This document shows positions 37,297 to 45,116 of a stretch of DNA of 64,000 nucleotides, piece by piece. Made by a program: the position numbers and the translations under genes. The stretch lies in assembly GCF_900009145.1 (NCBI RefSeq), contig NZ_LN889813.1:700972-764971 (forward strand), read 5' to 3'. A model generated the notes under the pieces. The model was not told the DNA's origin. It did not search any database and saw only the letters and a program-made list of their open reading frames with translations. Source of the stretch: Planktothrix tepida PCC 9214 (GTDB lineage: Bacteria; Cyanobacteriota; Cyanobacteriia; Cyanobacteriales; Microcoleaceae). Position 1 is the first letter of the stretch; each line of letters begins with the position of its first letter.

Positions 37297-37352
37297 AAGA
37301 TCAATGAGAGTCAGTTATTGTAAATTAAAGATAGAAGCTACTTCAGAAGTTA

Positions 37353-38411
37353 CTACAATCTGGCTCGTTTTAAGGCTTGCCAACTGGTATAACCTAATAA
37401 TCCGGTTGCACCCAAGGCATAAGCTAAACCACTGGGTATTCCTGAAAAAGCGAGTGCTAAACTGCCCACCCAAAGCGTAAGAGAATAGATAAATAATACC
37501 GTTCTGCGTTGAGATAAACCTGCATCTAATAGTCGATGATGGAGATGGCGTTTATCCGCAATAAAAGGTGATTTACCATTACGAATCCGATCTAAAATAA
37601 CGGCAGACATATCTAAAATCGGAACCGCTAAAATTAAATAGGGAAGAACAACAGAGGTAACAGCCGTTATTTTGACTAAACCAATGACCCCCACTCCAGC
37701 GAGGGTAAATCCCATAAAATAGGCACCCCCATCCCCCATAAAAATCTGAGCCGGATTAAAATTATATCGCAGAAATCCTAATGCACTTCCAGCTAACGCT
37801 GCCGCAATTAAAGCCGCAGCCGGTTGATTCATAAATAAACTAACAATTAACATGACAACGGCAGCAATTCCACAAACACCTGCCGCCAATCCATCTAAAC
37901 CATCAATCCAATTAATCGCATTCGTCATCCCCACTAACCAAATAATTGTAATGGGTAGACTCAACCATCCAATATGAAATAAACCCAAATAAGGGATGGT
38001 TAAAAAGTCGATACGGACACCAACCCACCAAGCCAGACTCGCAACTCCTGTTTGCAAAATCAGGCGAGTTAGGGGAGATAAACTGAACAAATCATCCGCT
38101 AAACCAATCAGAAAAAAGGCAATGCCACCGATAGTCACGCCCCAAATTTCATATTCAGCTTCTGAACTTAAGGGTTTACCTGTGGCATCAATAAAGCCAC
38201 CAGATATCCAAACAAATAATAGAGCAATTAAGGCTCCAGCAAAGATGGAAACGCCGCCTAAGCGAACCATCGGTTGTTGATGAACTTTGCGATCATTGGG
38301 TAAATCAACCTGTCCTGAACGGATGGCGATTTTCTTAACAATCGGGGTACTCCAGATGACAACTAGAGCCGAAATAATAAAAGCAAGGAGGTGGTACAGA
38401 TGGTGGGGCAT
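37353..38411 (-). CDS. WecA/TagO-like phospho-N-acetylglucosaminyl transferase
   Basis: Integral membrane protein of 352 residues with about ten helices. It transfers a sugar 1-phosphate (typically GlcNAc) from UDP to a polyprenyl phosphate, starting envelope polysaccharide synthesis. Signature loops: FFLIGLADDLFSLSP, MTNAINWIDGLDGLAAG (metal-binding Asp residues), FMGDGGAYFMGF and the cytoplasmic KRHLHHRLLDAGLSQRR, which is the usual HRL motif. It is not MraY because the loop sequences match the WecA group. Probably feeds lipopolysaccharide or capsule assembly. Confidence 0.9.
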   Translation of the reverse strand: MPHHLYHLLAFIISALVVIWSTPIVKKIAIRSGQVDLPNDRKVHQQPMVRLGGVSIFAGALIALLFVWISGGFIDATGKPLSSEAEYEIWGVTIGGIAFFLIGLADDLFSLSPLTRLILQTGVASLAWWVGVRIDFLTIPYLGLFHIGWLSLPITIIWLVGMTNAINWIDGLDGLAAGVCGIAAVVMLIVSLFMNQPAAALIAAALAGSALGFLRYNFNPAQIFMGDGGAYFMGFTLAGVGVIGLVKITAVTSVVLPYLILAVPILDMSAVILDRIRNGKSPFIADKRHLHHRLLDAGLSQRRTVLFIYSLTLWVGSLALAFSGIPSGLAYALGATGLLGYTSWQALKRARL

Positions 38412-38545
38412 CTGAGGTTATAGGTGCAAAATGTTCTTCAAGTGTCAGCCAGAGTTTACTACATTTGGGATCGTTTCTTGCAAGAAATATCGAAATTGGG
38501 TCACAAGAAATTGGAAAAACCTACGATTAGATCCCTCGGTGTTAT

Positions 38546-38576
38546 AGAGAGACGCGCCGTGGCACGTCTCTACAAT
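38546..38576. repeat. Imperfect palindrome, GACGCGCC/GGCACGTC type
   Basis: AGAGACGCGCCGTGGCACGTCTCTAC, the degenerate counterpart of the palindromes at 391-410 and 42299-42332. It lies in the spacer between glyA and the WecA-like gene and can fold on either strand. Confidence 0.65.
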
Positions 38577-38595
38577 TATTCACACTACCCAACCT

Positions 38596-39879
38596 TTAGG
38601 CTAAAGCCGGAACTTTAACACTGAGATGGGGATAAAGCGGAAAGCGATCGCATAAATTAGCAACCCGTTGACGGCAAGCCTCTTTAATGGTTTCATCATC
38701 GGGGTTCAGCAGTCGGTCTGCAATAATATTACCAATCTCAATAAATTCCGTTTCTCCCATTCCCCGTGTGGTCATAGCCGGAGAACCGAGTCTTAACCCA
38801 CTGGTGACAAAGGGAGATTCAGGATCAAAGGGAACGGTATTTTTATTAGCAGTAATATTAACATCACTGACCAGTGCATCCGCCCGTTTTCCCGTCATGC
38901 TCACGGAACGTAAATCCACTAACATCAGATGGTTATCCGTGCCATTGGAAACAATTTTTAACCCTCGGTTTTGTAACTGAGTGGCTAAGGCTTTGGCATT
39001 GGCAATCACTTGAGCCGAATAGGTGGTAAATTCTGGTTTGAGTGCTTCGCCAAAAGCAACGGCTTTTCCGGCAATGACGTGTTCTAAGGGGCCACCTTGG
39101 GAACCCGGAAATACAGCTTTATCCAATTTTTTGCCCAGTTCAGGGTCTCGTGTTAAGATTAACCCCCCTCTTGGCCCTCTTAAGGTTTTGTGGGTCGTTG
39201 TTGTCACTACATCACAGTAGGGGATGGGGTTAGGATGATGACCCGTTGCCACTAACCCGGCAATATGAGCAATATCAGCCATTAAATAAGCACCGACTTC
39301 ATCGGCAATGGCACGGAATTTCTCAAAATTGATAATTCGGGGATAGGCAGAATACCCACAAATCATCATTTGGGGTTTATGCTGTTTGGCTAATTCTAAA
39401 ATTTGGTCATAATCGAGTTGTTCAGTTTCGGGGCTAACGCCATAGTGACAAACTTTAAACCATTTACCCGAAACGTTGACCGGGGAACCATGGGTTAAAT
39501 GCCCGCCATGAGATAAGTCCATTCCCATGATGGTGTCACCCGGTTTGAGCATGGCTAAAAACACGGCAAAGTTGGCTTGAGCACCGGAATGGGGCTGAAC
39601 ATTGGCACTAGCTGCCCCGAACAGTTGTTTAGCGCGTTCAATGGCTAACTGTTCGACACCATCAACAAATTCGCAACCTCCGTAATAGCGTTTTTTAGGT
39701 AATCCCTCTGCGTATTTGTTGGTTAGAACAGACCCTTGAGCAGCCATGACGGCGGCGGAGGTAAAGTTTTCACTTGCAATTAATTCTAGGTGATCCCGTT
39801 GGCGACAAAGTTCATGCTGAATCAGATCAGCAATGACCGGATCAGTTTCAGATAAGATTTCTAAGTTAGTCTGACTCAC
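38596..39879 (-). CDS. glyA: Serine hydroxymethyltransferase
   Basis: PLP enzyme of 427 residues interconverting serine and glycine with tetrahydrofolate, the main one-carbon source and part of photorespiration in cyanobacteria. Motifs: [35 protein letters not shown], and [14 protein letters not shown] with the PLP lysine. Length and order are typical. Intact and monocistronic in appearance. No glycine riboswitch pattern is obvious in its leader. Confidence 0.97.
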   Translation of the reverse strand: MSQTNLEILSETDPVIADLIQHELCRQRDHLELIASENFTSAAVMAAQGSVLTNKYAEGLPKKRYYGGCEFVDGVEQLAIERAKQLFGAASANVQPHSGAQANFAVFLAMLKPGDTIMGMDLSHGGHLTHGSPVNVSGKWFKVCHYGVSPETEQLDYDQILELAKQHKPQMMICGYSAYPRIINFEKFRAIADEVGAYLMADIAHIAGLVATGHHPNPIPYCDVVTTTTHKTLRGPRGGLILTRDPELGKKLDKAVFPGSQGGPLEHVIAGKAVAFGEALKPEFTTYSAQVIANAKALATQLQNRGLKIVSNGTDNHLMLVDLRSVSMTGKRADALVSDVNITANKNTVPFDPESPFVTSGLRLGSPAMTTRGMGETEFIEIGNIIADRLLNPDDETIKEACRQRVANLCDRFPLYPHLSVKVPALA

Positions 39880-40127
39880 AATAAAATTCCTCTTAATGAA
39901 ACAAAAACAGAATGCTATTGCACCTAATCAGGGGTTTCAATAGCGTATTTTACCCAGAATCTTCAATAATAACTTTCTTTGCTGAACCCTTCTAGTCCTT
40001 GACTCCCTAACCGCAACGCCCTAAAATCTTCGCCCGTTTTGTTAAATTGTAAGTCATTTAGCTGAATAGGCTGGAACTCTTGACTTACAATGGATACAGA
40101 GAAATGGCATCTGTCGGAGGAACCATT

Positions 40128-40325
40128 ATGCTAGTCATCTTGATGGATAACCAGGTACTTGCTTCTCAACAGGTTTGTCAAGGGTGTTTGCTGGCTGATC
40201 AAAGCGGTCAACCTCGTTGGAGAGGCGGTCAGCTTTGTTGTGGTCATTTGGTGCGCCCCTCCATCGACAATCAACCCAGTCAGTATGATTGTCAAATGGG
40301 TTTCCGCATGGCCAACATTCAATGA
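40128..40325 (+). CDS. Small Cys-rich protein
   Basis: Frame of 65 residues starting at ATG 40128 after GGAGG with seven-base spacing. Cys residues form QQVCQGCL, QLCCGH and YDCQM with His nearby, so a small zinc or iron-sulfur site is possible. The central part QSGQPRWRGGQL and end YDCQMGFRMANI look conserved in composition, and I recall similar short cyanobacterial proteins. A longer upstream in-frame opening lacks a good start. It precedes the Tic20 gene by 88 bases on the same strand. Function unknown. Confidence 0.6.
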   Translation: MLVILMDNQVLASQQVCQGCLLADQSGQPRWRGGQLCCGHLVRPSIDNQPSQYDCQMGFRMANIQ

Positions 40326-40413
40326 TAGAACTGCTGACTATTAACTGACAACTGACACCGAATATCTGGGACTACGCTATCCTGAGTTTAAGACACACTC
40401 AGGAGAACTGGTT

Positions 40414-40890
40414 ATGACTTGGCGCGGGACGACGACAGTACGCGATCGCATTTTTGCGGCTTTACCTTATCTACTGCCTTTAATGGATGGGTTGCCCTTT
40501 GGACGCTTTTTATTTCAACAGTTTCCGATTTTACAACTGATTACATTGCCTGTTATTCCCTTGATGACGCTTTATCAAATTGTTCCTTTTGCGGGATTTA
40601 TTGTGTTCATAGCGTTATATATGCTAGTAGTTCGGAATGAAAATATTCCTCATTTCATTCGATTCAATACAATGCAGGCAATTTTGATTGACATTGTTAT
40701 CATTTTATGTACGTTAATCTTCCAAGTATTAGGCAATGTTCTTTTGCAAGGATTTGTTGGTCAAACTCTCTACAATATGATCTTTCTAGGACTTTTAGCT
40801 GCATTTTTCTATTCTATAATTCAGTGCTTTTTAGGAAAATATGCAGAAATTCCTACCCTTTCTGATGCGGTTTATATGCAAGTTCGTTAA
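40414..40890 (+). CDS. Tic20 family protein
   Basis: Membrane protein of 158 residues with four helices, the cyanobacterial homologue of chloroplast inner envelope translocon subunit Tic20. The amino-terminal region (RDRIFAALPYLLPLMDGLPF) and FIRFNTMQAILIDIVIILC are family hallmarks; the FIRFNTMQA stretch is the most conserved. The protein's role in cyanobacteria is not well established. Terminal residues (EIPTLSDAVYMQVR) are also typical. Located upstream of rpsF in the same direction with a 119-base gap. Confidence 0.92.
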   Translation: MTWRGTTTVRDRIFAALPYLLPLMDGLPFGRFLFQQFPILQLITLPVIPLMTLYQIVPFAGFIVFIALYMLVVRNENIPHFIRFNTMQAILIDIVIILCTLIFQVLGNVLLQGFVGQTLYNMIFLGLLAAFFYSIIQCFLGKYAEIPTLSDAVYMQVR

Positions 40891-40945
40891 GGTTTCTAGG
40901 GGCGGGGTCTTCCTGCCCAAATTTCTGTATTTCACCGACAATACC

Positions 40946-40954
40946 TGATATAAT
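40946..40954 (+). promoter_or_regulatory. Extended -10 promoter element before rpsF
   Basis: TGATATAAT at 40946-40954: a consensus TATAAT with the upstream TGn extension, 55 bases before the rpsF ATG. No good -35 box is visible, as is common with extended -10 promoters. Confidence 0.45.
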
Positions 40955-41009
40955 CAAAGATCCTTGCTTCTAATCCAGAAGCCTTGTTGTCCAGAAGGAG
41001 CATAACAGC

Positions 41010-41348
41010 ATGAAACCTTTTGTTTACGAAACGATGTATATCCTGCGTCCCGATCTCAACGATGAACAAGTTGAGCAGTCTATTGCCAAATATGAAAATA
41101 TTCTGCGGGAACAGGGTGGACAGAATATTGAAATTCAAAATCGGGGTAAACGTCGTCTAGCTTATGATATTGCTAAACATCGGGAAGGGATTTACGTCCA
41201 GATGAATTATGAAGGCCCTGGAAGTCAAATCGCTGTCCTAGAAAGAGCAATGCGGATCAGTGATGACGTTATTCGTTATCTAACCATTAAGGAAGAAGTT
41301 GCTCCAGCGATCGCCGAAACCCCAGAACCTGAACTTCAAGAAGCCTAA
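41010..41348 (+). CDS. rpsF: 30S ribosomal protein S6
   Basis: Ribosomal protein of 112 residues in the platform of the small subunit, where it pairs with S18. Typical sequence: [40 protein letters not shown] and [19 protein letters not shown]-like ending ([18 protein letters not shown]). AGAAGGAG lies ahead of the ATG. It is not followed by rpsR or rplI; instead a repeat region with a probable terminator follows. A short acidic tail (TPEPELQEA) closes it. Confidence 0.97.
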   Translation: MKPFVYETMYILRPDLNDEQVEQSIAKYENILREQGGQNIEIQNRGKRRLAYDIAKHREGIYVQMNYEGPGSQIAVLERAMRISDDVIRYLTIKEEVAPAIAETPEPELQEA

Positions 41349-41363
41349 GTAGAGAAGAGCAAA

Positions 41364-41444
41364 AGATCCCCCCTAACCCCCCCTAAAAAAAAGGAGGGAA
41401 CAGGAGAGGCAAGTCCCCTTTTCTAGGGGGATTTAGGGGGATCT
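41364..41444. repeat. G/C-run palindromic repeats, probable terminator after rpsF
   Basis: GATCCCCCCTAACCCCCCCT at the left and AGTCCCCTTTTCTAGGGGGA followed by TTTAGGGGGATCT at the right. The runs of C and G are complementary over tens of bases and could form one large hairpin. The right part matches 18432-18464. Its position after rpsF suggests a terminator made from a dispersed repeat. Confidence 0.65.
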
Positions 41445-41586
41445 GGGCTGTAATCATGGGTTTTCGGCTGAAGTTGACACTGATACCCACACCCTACCCC
41501 CGCTTCATTACTATTGCGAATTTGGGGAAGGAAGAGTATTTTAAGAACAAATATACAGAATAAATTTATAGGAGCCGTCAGTTACC

Positions 41587-42141
41587 GTGAGCCAAGCCAA
41601 AAGTCAAACGCCACAGGAATTAAACGCTGAAGTTGCTCGTTTAAACGAAGAGCTACAAATGCGAGATCAGTTGATTCAACAGTTATCTCAAGAACTGTTC
41701 CGTTTGGTTAAAGGGGATGCTAATTTATTACCGGCCCCGGACGTGTCTGAACGGCATCAAGTCCAAATGGTCGCTTTACGAGAACAACTGCAAGAGATGG
41801 AACAGCAGGTTAAGTTTTATCAAGAACAAATTGCTGAACGGGATACAGAAGTTTATCAACTGAGACAGTCGGTTCAGGAGTTAACAGATCGTTCCCGGAT
41901 GTTGGAACAAGTCGTTCAAGAGTTACCTGGAGTTTACCGTCAGAAGTTCTCAGAACGTCTGAATGAAGTGATGGAAAAAGTGGAATTACTTCAACGTGAA
42001 AATAAACAACTTAATGCTGAGTTACAAAGCGTTAGCTATCGTTTAGCTCAAAAAAGTCGTCGTCCGAGTGGGTTGGATCTACCCAGTTTTCAAAATCGAG
42101 GTGGGGGTTCTGTTGAGGTTCCCACTTTTGGTAATGCTTGA
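41587..42141 (+). CDS. Coiled-coil protein, unknown
   Basis: Protein of 184 residues starting with GTG at 41587, after AGGAG at about 41570. Residues 10-150 are a long coiled coil (LNAEVARLNEELQMRDQLIQ, REQLQEMEQQVKFYQEQIAE, RMLEQVVQELPGVYRQKFSE). The tail is Gly/Ser-rich and includes RRPSGLDLPSF. No enzymatic motif. I recall cyanobacterial proteins of this shape without a name. Likely cytoskeletal or scaffold-like by composition; not assigned. Confidence 0.65.
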   Translation: MSQAKSQTPQELNAEVARLNEELQMRDQLIQQLSQELFRLVKGDANLLPAPDVSERHQVQMVALREQLQEMEQQVKFYQEQIAERDTEVYQLRQSVQELTDRSRMLEQVVQELPGVYRQKFSERLNEVMEKVELLQRENKQLNAELQSVSYRLAQKSRRPSGLDLPSFQNRGGGSVEVPTFGNA

Positions 42142-42298
42142 TTGTTAATGGGATTTCAAACAAAATATCAAATCTTAAAAATTAAGAGGTTATTCTAACT
42201 CAAGAATAACCTTTTAACTTGATAGTCAGTAAAGAATTGCCCAAAGTATAGTGCTAATATGAAATCCTGAAATCGATGCTACAGATTATTATCCTAAA

Positions 42299-42332
42299 CC
42301 TTTGTAGAGACGTGCCATGGCACGTCTCTACA
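42299..42332. repeat. Perfect palindrome AGAGACGTGCCATGGCACGTCTCT
   Basis: GTAGAGACGTGCC and its reverse complement GGCACGTCTCTAC meet at CATG: 28 bases of perfect dyad. Same family as 391-410 and 38546-38576. It lies between two converging genes. Confidence 0.8.
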
Positions 42333-42379
42333 GCGACTAGATGCGTAGCAAACATTTAATAATTTCATATAATTTTTAA

Positions 42380-42408
42380 GGGAACAGGCAACAGGCAACA
42401 GGCAACAG
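42380..42408. repeat. Heptamer repeat, GGGAACA then GGCAACA x 3
   Basis: One GGGAACA followed by three GGCAACA units. The flanking AGTAAGAATTAAAAGGATTT resembles the flank at 5309-5330, showing a shared dispersed unit. Confidence 0.8.
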
Positions 42409-42441
42409 TAAGAATTAAAAGGATTTTAGGATTTAGATAAG

Positions 42442-43875
42442 TTATTTTCTGCCTCTATAGCATAAAAATTTGGCGGTTAATAATCCCGTAACCAAAGTGA
42501 AAGCTACACTCAATAAAAAGGCAAATATCCCCGGATGAGTAAATATTTTAGATAGGGATTGATTAGAATCAATCAAAGGTCTTTCAACATAACCAGAAAA
42601 AGTTGATGCTGCTATTCCTCCTACACCTAAGCTGACTCCTAATATTGCAATTGTTTTTTCTAACGAGCGATCAATTTCCGCTTGTTCAATTTCAACTAAT
42701 CCGCGAATCGTATTAATTAATTCTGAAAACAAATTTTGACCTGGTATTAAATAACCTAAATCAACGTTAATTTGTTCTATAAACTTGTTTTTTGTGCGGG
42801 TTTCAAATCTTTTAAAAAAGGGTAAATTATCCTCTAATATCAGAAGTTCATACAGTTGATTTAGATAATATTGATAATTTTTAAGATTCGTTTTTATTGT
42901 ATTTAAGTGGAGCTTTATGTGTTGAATATACTCACCATATTCACAGGAAGACTGAGGAATTAAAATCAACTCCTGTTTTAAAAATTCCAGTTTTTCAGTT
43001 AAGTCTTGAGGTAATTTCTTGAGATTCTCTACTTTGGGTAATAATTGTTTATATAGATCCTTGGCTTGTTGATAACACCAACGAGCTTGAGTATAACTAT
43101 ACAGAATTTTATTTCGACAACACAACAAATTAACTAACAATTCATAATAATTCCCCTGTTCTTCTAACATTTGGGTTTGTGGGGAACAATTAAACCAAAT
43201 TAACAAATGAATCTGACGAGAGAGGTTATATTCTCCCGTATTATATTCAAAAATCGGACTTCCAAACAACTCTCCTACCAAGGGAGAATTTGCTAACAAC
43301 CGTTGTGCGTCTGAACTGGGAAATAACGCCTCAACACAAGCATTGGCAAAATCTTGATAATGATCTGATTCTGAAAGTAAAGGTTCTGCAAATAATATTA
43401 ACGTTTGTCCTAAATCCGATTGAATATTATCGGGTAATAAACAATAATTAGGGTTTAAAAAATAGTTAAATTCAGACAGATTAACAACGGCTTCAGGACG
43501 ACGAAAGGTAATATCAATGGCGTAGGTATCATGAATTTGTAGCGGATAGACTTCGCCTTTAAGTTGGGGTTTATCTGGATCAGGAATAGCATTAAAATGT
43601 AAAAACCGATCTGGTTTTAAAAGCTCTACATAGTCATTTGAGATATCATCTTCTCTGGGGGGAAAACCAATTTTTCCTTGATGTTGATAAAGTCGATTAA
43701 TTAACGTTTCTAACGGGGGACAATTTAATATTTTTCCTAATTCTTGGCATTTTTTCCAAAGGTGATCGGCTGTTTCTACAGGTTCATCCCCTAACGCTAA
43801 ATTATTTCTAAGTTGAAAAGCAATTAGTGTTAGCTTGGGATTTTTAACGGTTCTAATTATTGATTCATCTGCCAT
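42442..43875 (-). CDS. Coiled-coil protein with two C-terminal membrane segments, unknown
   Basis: Protein of 477 residues. The first 180 residues form a globular region with no known motif (IRTVKNPKLTLIAFQLRNNL ... PDKPQLKGEVYPLQI). The middle (about 240-380) is helical and Gln/Leu/Lys-rich. Residues from about 405 hold two hydrophobic helices, ILGVSLGVGGIAAS and GIFAFLLSVAFTLVTGLLTA, separated by about 30 residues, ending in a basic tail. This topology, long helical stem plus two terminal helices, resembles CorA-type channels, but I see no GMN motif. It follows the 127-residue gene by three bases on the same strand and lies near a TPR-CHAT gene. Possible membrane effector; not proven. Confidence 0.55.
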   Translation of the reverse strand: MADESIIRTVKNPKLTLIAFQLRNNLALGDEPVETADHLWKKCQELGKILNCPPLETLINRLYQHQGKIGFPPREDDISNDYVELLKPDRFLHFNAIPDPDKPQLKGEVYPLQIHDTYAIDITFRRPEAVVNLSEFNYFLNPNYCLLPDNIQSDLGQTLILFAEPLLSESDHYQDFANACVEALFPSSDAQRLLANSPLVGELFGSPIFEYNTGEYNLSRQIHLLIWFNCSPQTQMLEEQGNYYELLVNLLCCRNKILYSYTQARWCYQQAKDLYKQLLPKVENLKKLPQDLTEKLEFLKQELILIPQSSCEYGEYIQHIKLHLNTIKTNLKNYQYYLNQLYELLILEDNLPFFKRFETRTKNKFIEQINVDLGYLIPGQNLFSELINTIRGLVEIEQAEIDRSLEKTIAILGVSLGVGGIAASTFSGYVERPLIDSNQSLSKIFTHPGIFAFLLSVAFTLVTGLLTAKFLCYRGRK

Positions 43876-43878
43876 AAA

Positions 43879-44262
43879 TTAGGGTTTAGCCGGAGGTGTT
43901 TTAACGGATTGTTGAATAGCGTTTTTTAATGTTTCTTTGTTAATTTGTTGATTGAGTTTAGGGACATTACCAACGTTAGTTCCGGGTGCACGACCAACTT
44001 CTAATATAGAATTATTCAGGATTTCTAATTGAGCATCCACAATTTCATCATGGTTTGAATTATTCAGGATTTCTAATTGAGCAGCCACAATTTCATCATG
44101 GTTTTCATACCAGCTTGCGATCGCAACGGATAAGGTTTGAAGATCATCGGGTAAGGGTTCAATTAACGCGATTAATTCTTGACGTTTTGACTCGCTAAAT
44201 AATTGAGGCTGTTCCTGTAACAGTTGCAGAAAAGCTTCTAGGTTTTGCTGGTAGAAAGACAT
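43879..44262 (-). CDS. Small helical protein with 16-residue tandem duplication
   Basis: Protein of 127 residues. Residues 1-55 are helical and acidic (FYQQNLEAFLQLLQEQPQLF ... ALIEPLPDDLQTLSVAIASW). Then the unit NHDEIVAAQLEILNNS is repeated (48-base DNA repeats, 44009-44056 and 44057-44104), followed by a low-complexity tail with TPPAKP. Coordinates leave three bases to the next gene, so the pair is likely one operon. I recognise no family. The DNA repeat is nearly identical, so the duplication is recent. Confidence 0.6.
   Translation of the reverse strand: MSFYQQNLEAFLQLLQEQPQLFSESKRQELIALIEPLPDDLQTLSVAIASWYENHDEIVAAQLEILNNSNHDEIVDAQLEILNNSILEVGRAPGTNVGNVPKLNQQINKETLKNAIQQSVKTPPAKP
44009..44104. 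repeat. 48-bp direct tandem duplication
   Basis: Two adjacent 48-base units, GAATTATTCAGGATTTCTAA to CATGGTTT, differing by one base or two. In frame, adding exactly 16 residues to the protein on the minus strand. Confidence 0.85.
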
Positions 44263-44330
44263 CGGCTAATACTCTAATGCAATATAGGATTAATTATATC
44301 AAATTTAGGGTTGATTTTGTAAACCCATCC

Positions 44331-44368
44331 CAAGAAACCCGGTTTCCTCCAGAAACCGGGTTTCTGTA
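44331..44368. repeat. GAAACCCGGTTTC dispersed palindromes
   Basis: AAGAAACCCGGTTTC (44332-44346) followed by AGAAACCGGGTTTCT (44351-44365): two self-complementary copies of a palindrome found also in the recR terminator (25990), at 48636, 49188, 49731 and 49775. It lies between divergent genes. Confidence 0.75.
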
Positions 44369-44427
44369 CTGTTATACTAGGAGAAACATCTTATAGCGCA
44401 GGATATGATAATTGAGGTAAAATCACG

Positions 44428-44676
44428 ATGACATACCTAGAAGAAATTACGATTAAAGTTCCAGTTGATATTGCTGAACGTTACCGTCAGGCTAACGAAC
44501 AAGAAAAAAAACAGATAGAAACTAGAATTGCTTTTTTATTGAAAAGTCAAACGTTATCCCGAAAAGTGGCTATTAATAAATTACGACAAACAATGAGCGA
44601 AATTGGTCAAAAAGCCGTTGTAAAAGGATTAACCCCAGAGATTTTAGAAGATCTTTTAAAGGATGATGAAGGATAA
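44428..44676 (+). CDS. Putative antitoxin of PIN system
   Basis: Protein of 82 residues starting TYLEEITIKVPVDIAERYRQ, with a beta strand then basic helix, and KQIETRIAFLLKSQTLSRKV. The end (VKGLTPEILEDLLKDDEG) is acidic. It overlaps the PIN gene by 14 bases and thus fits the antitoxin position. The class resembles cyanobacterial antitoxin-like proteins of COG1569 partners but no fold is certain. Confidence 0.7.
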   Translation: MTYLEEITIKVPVDIAERYRQANEQEKKQIETRIAFLLKSQTLSRKVAINKLRQTMSEIGQKAVVKGLTPEILEDLLKDDEG

Positions 44677-45085
44677 CCTATTTATTTTTGATGCAAATAT
44701 TATTATCAGTGCAGTTTTACTACCTGAAAGTAAGCCAGATTTAGCTATCCGTAAGGCTCAAAATTTAGGCAATATTTTAATGTCTCCTGAAATTTGGGCT
44801 GAATTAGAACAAGTTTTATCCCGACCAAAATTTGATCGATATATTTCTTCGGAAGATAGGAGCAAGTTTTTACAAGATTTTTTCGATACAGTTATTCTTG
44901 TTATGGAGGTGACAGAAAAAATTCAAGAATGCCGTGATCCCAAGGATAATAAATATTTGGAGTTAGCTGTTAATGGTCAAGCTGATTATCTCATAACTGG
45001 AGATGCAGATTTATTAGTTTTAAACCCATTTCGAGGAAAACCTGTAATCACCGTATCTGATTTTTTAAACTTAAAATTAGTTTAA
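44663..45085 (+). CDS. PIN-domain toxin (COG1569 type)
   Basis: Protein of 140 residues with a PIN nuclease domain. Catalytic acids in order: Asp10 in FIFDANIII, Glu in SPEIWAELEQVLSRPKFDRY, Asp in ECRDPKDNKYLELA and the Asp pair in LITGDADLL. All four positions are present, so an active ribonuclease toxin is expected. It begins inside the end of the antitoxin gene (ATGATG), typical of coupled toxin-antitoxin operons. Confidence 0.88.
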   Translation: MMKDNLFIFDANIIISAVLLPESKPDLAIRKAQNLGNILMSPEIWAELEQVLSRPKFDRYISSEDRSKFLQDFFDTVILVMEVTEKIQECRDPKDNKYLELAVNGQADYLITGDADLLVLNPFRGKPVITVSDFLNLKLV

Positions 45086-45116
45086 TTAAAAGTCTTAATT
45101 AACTTCTGTTAAACCA

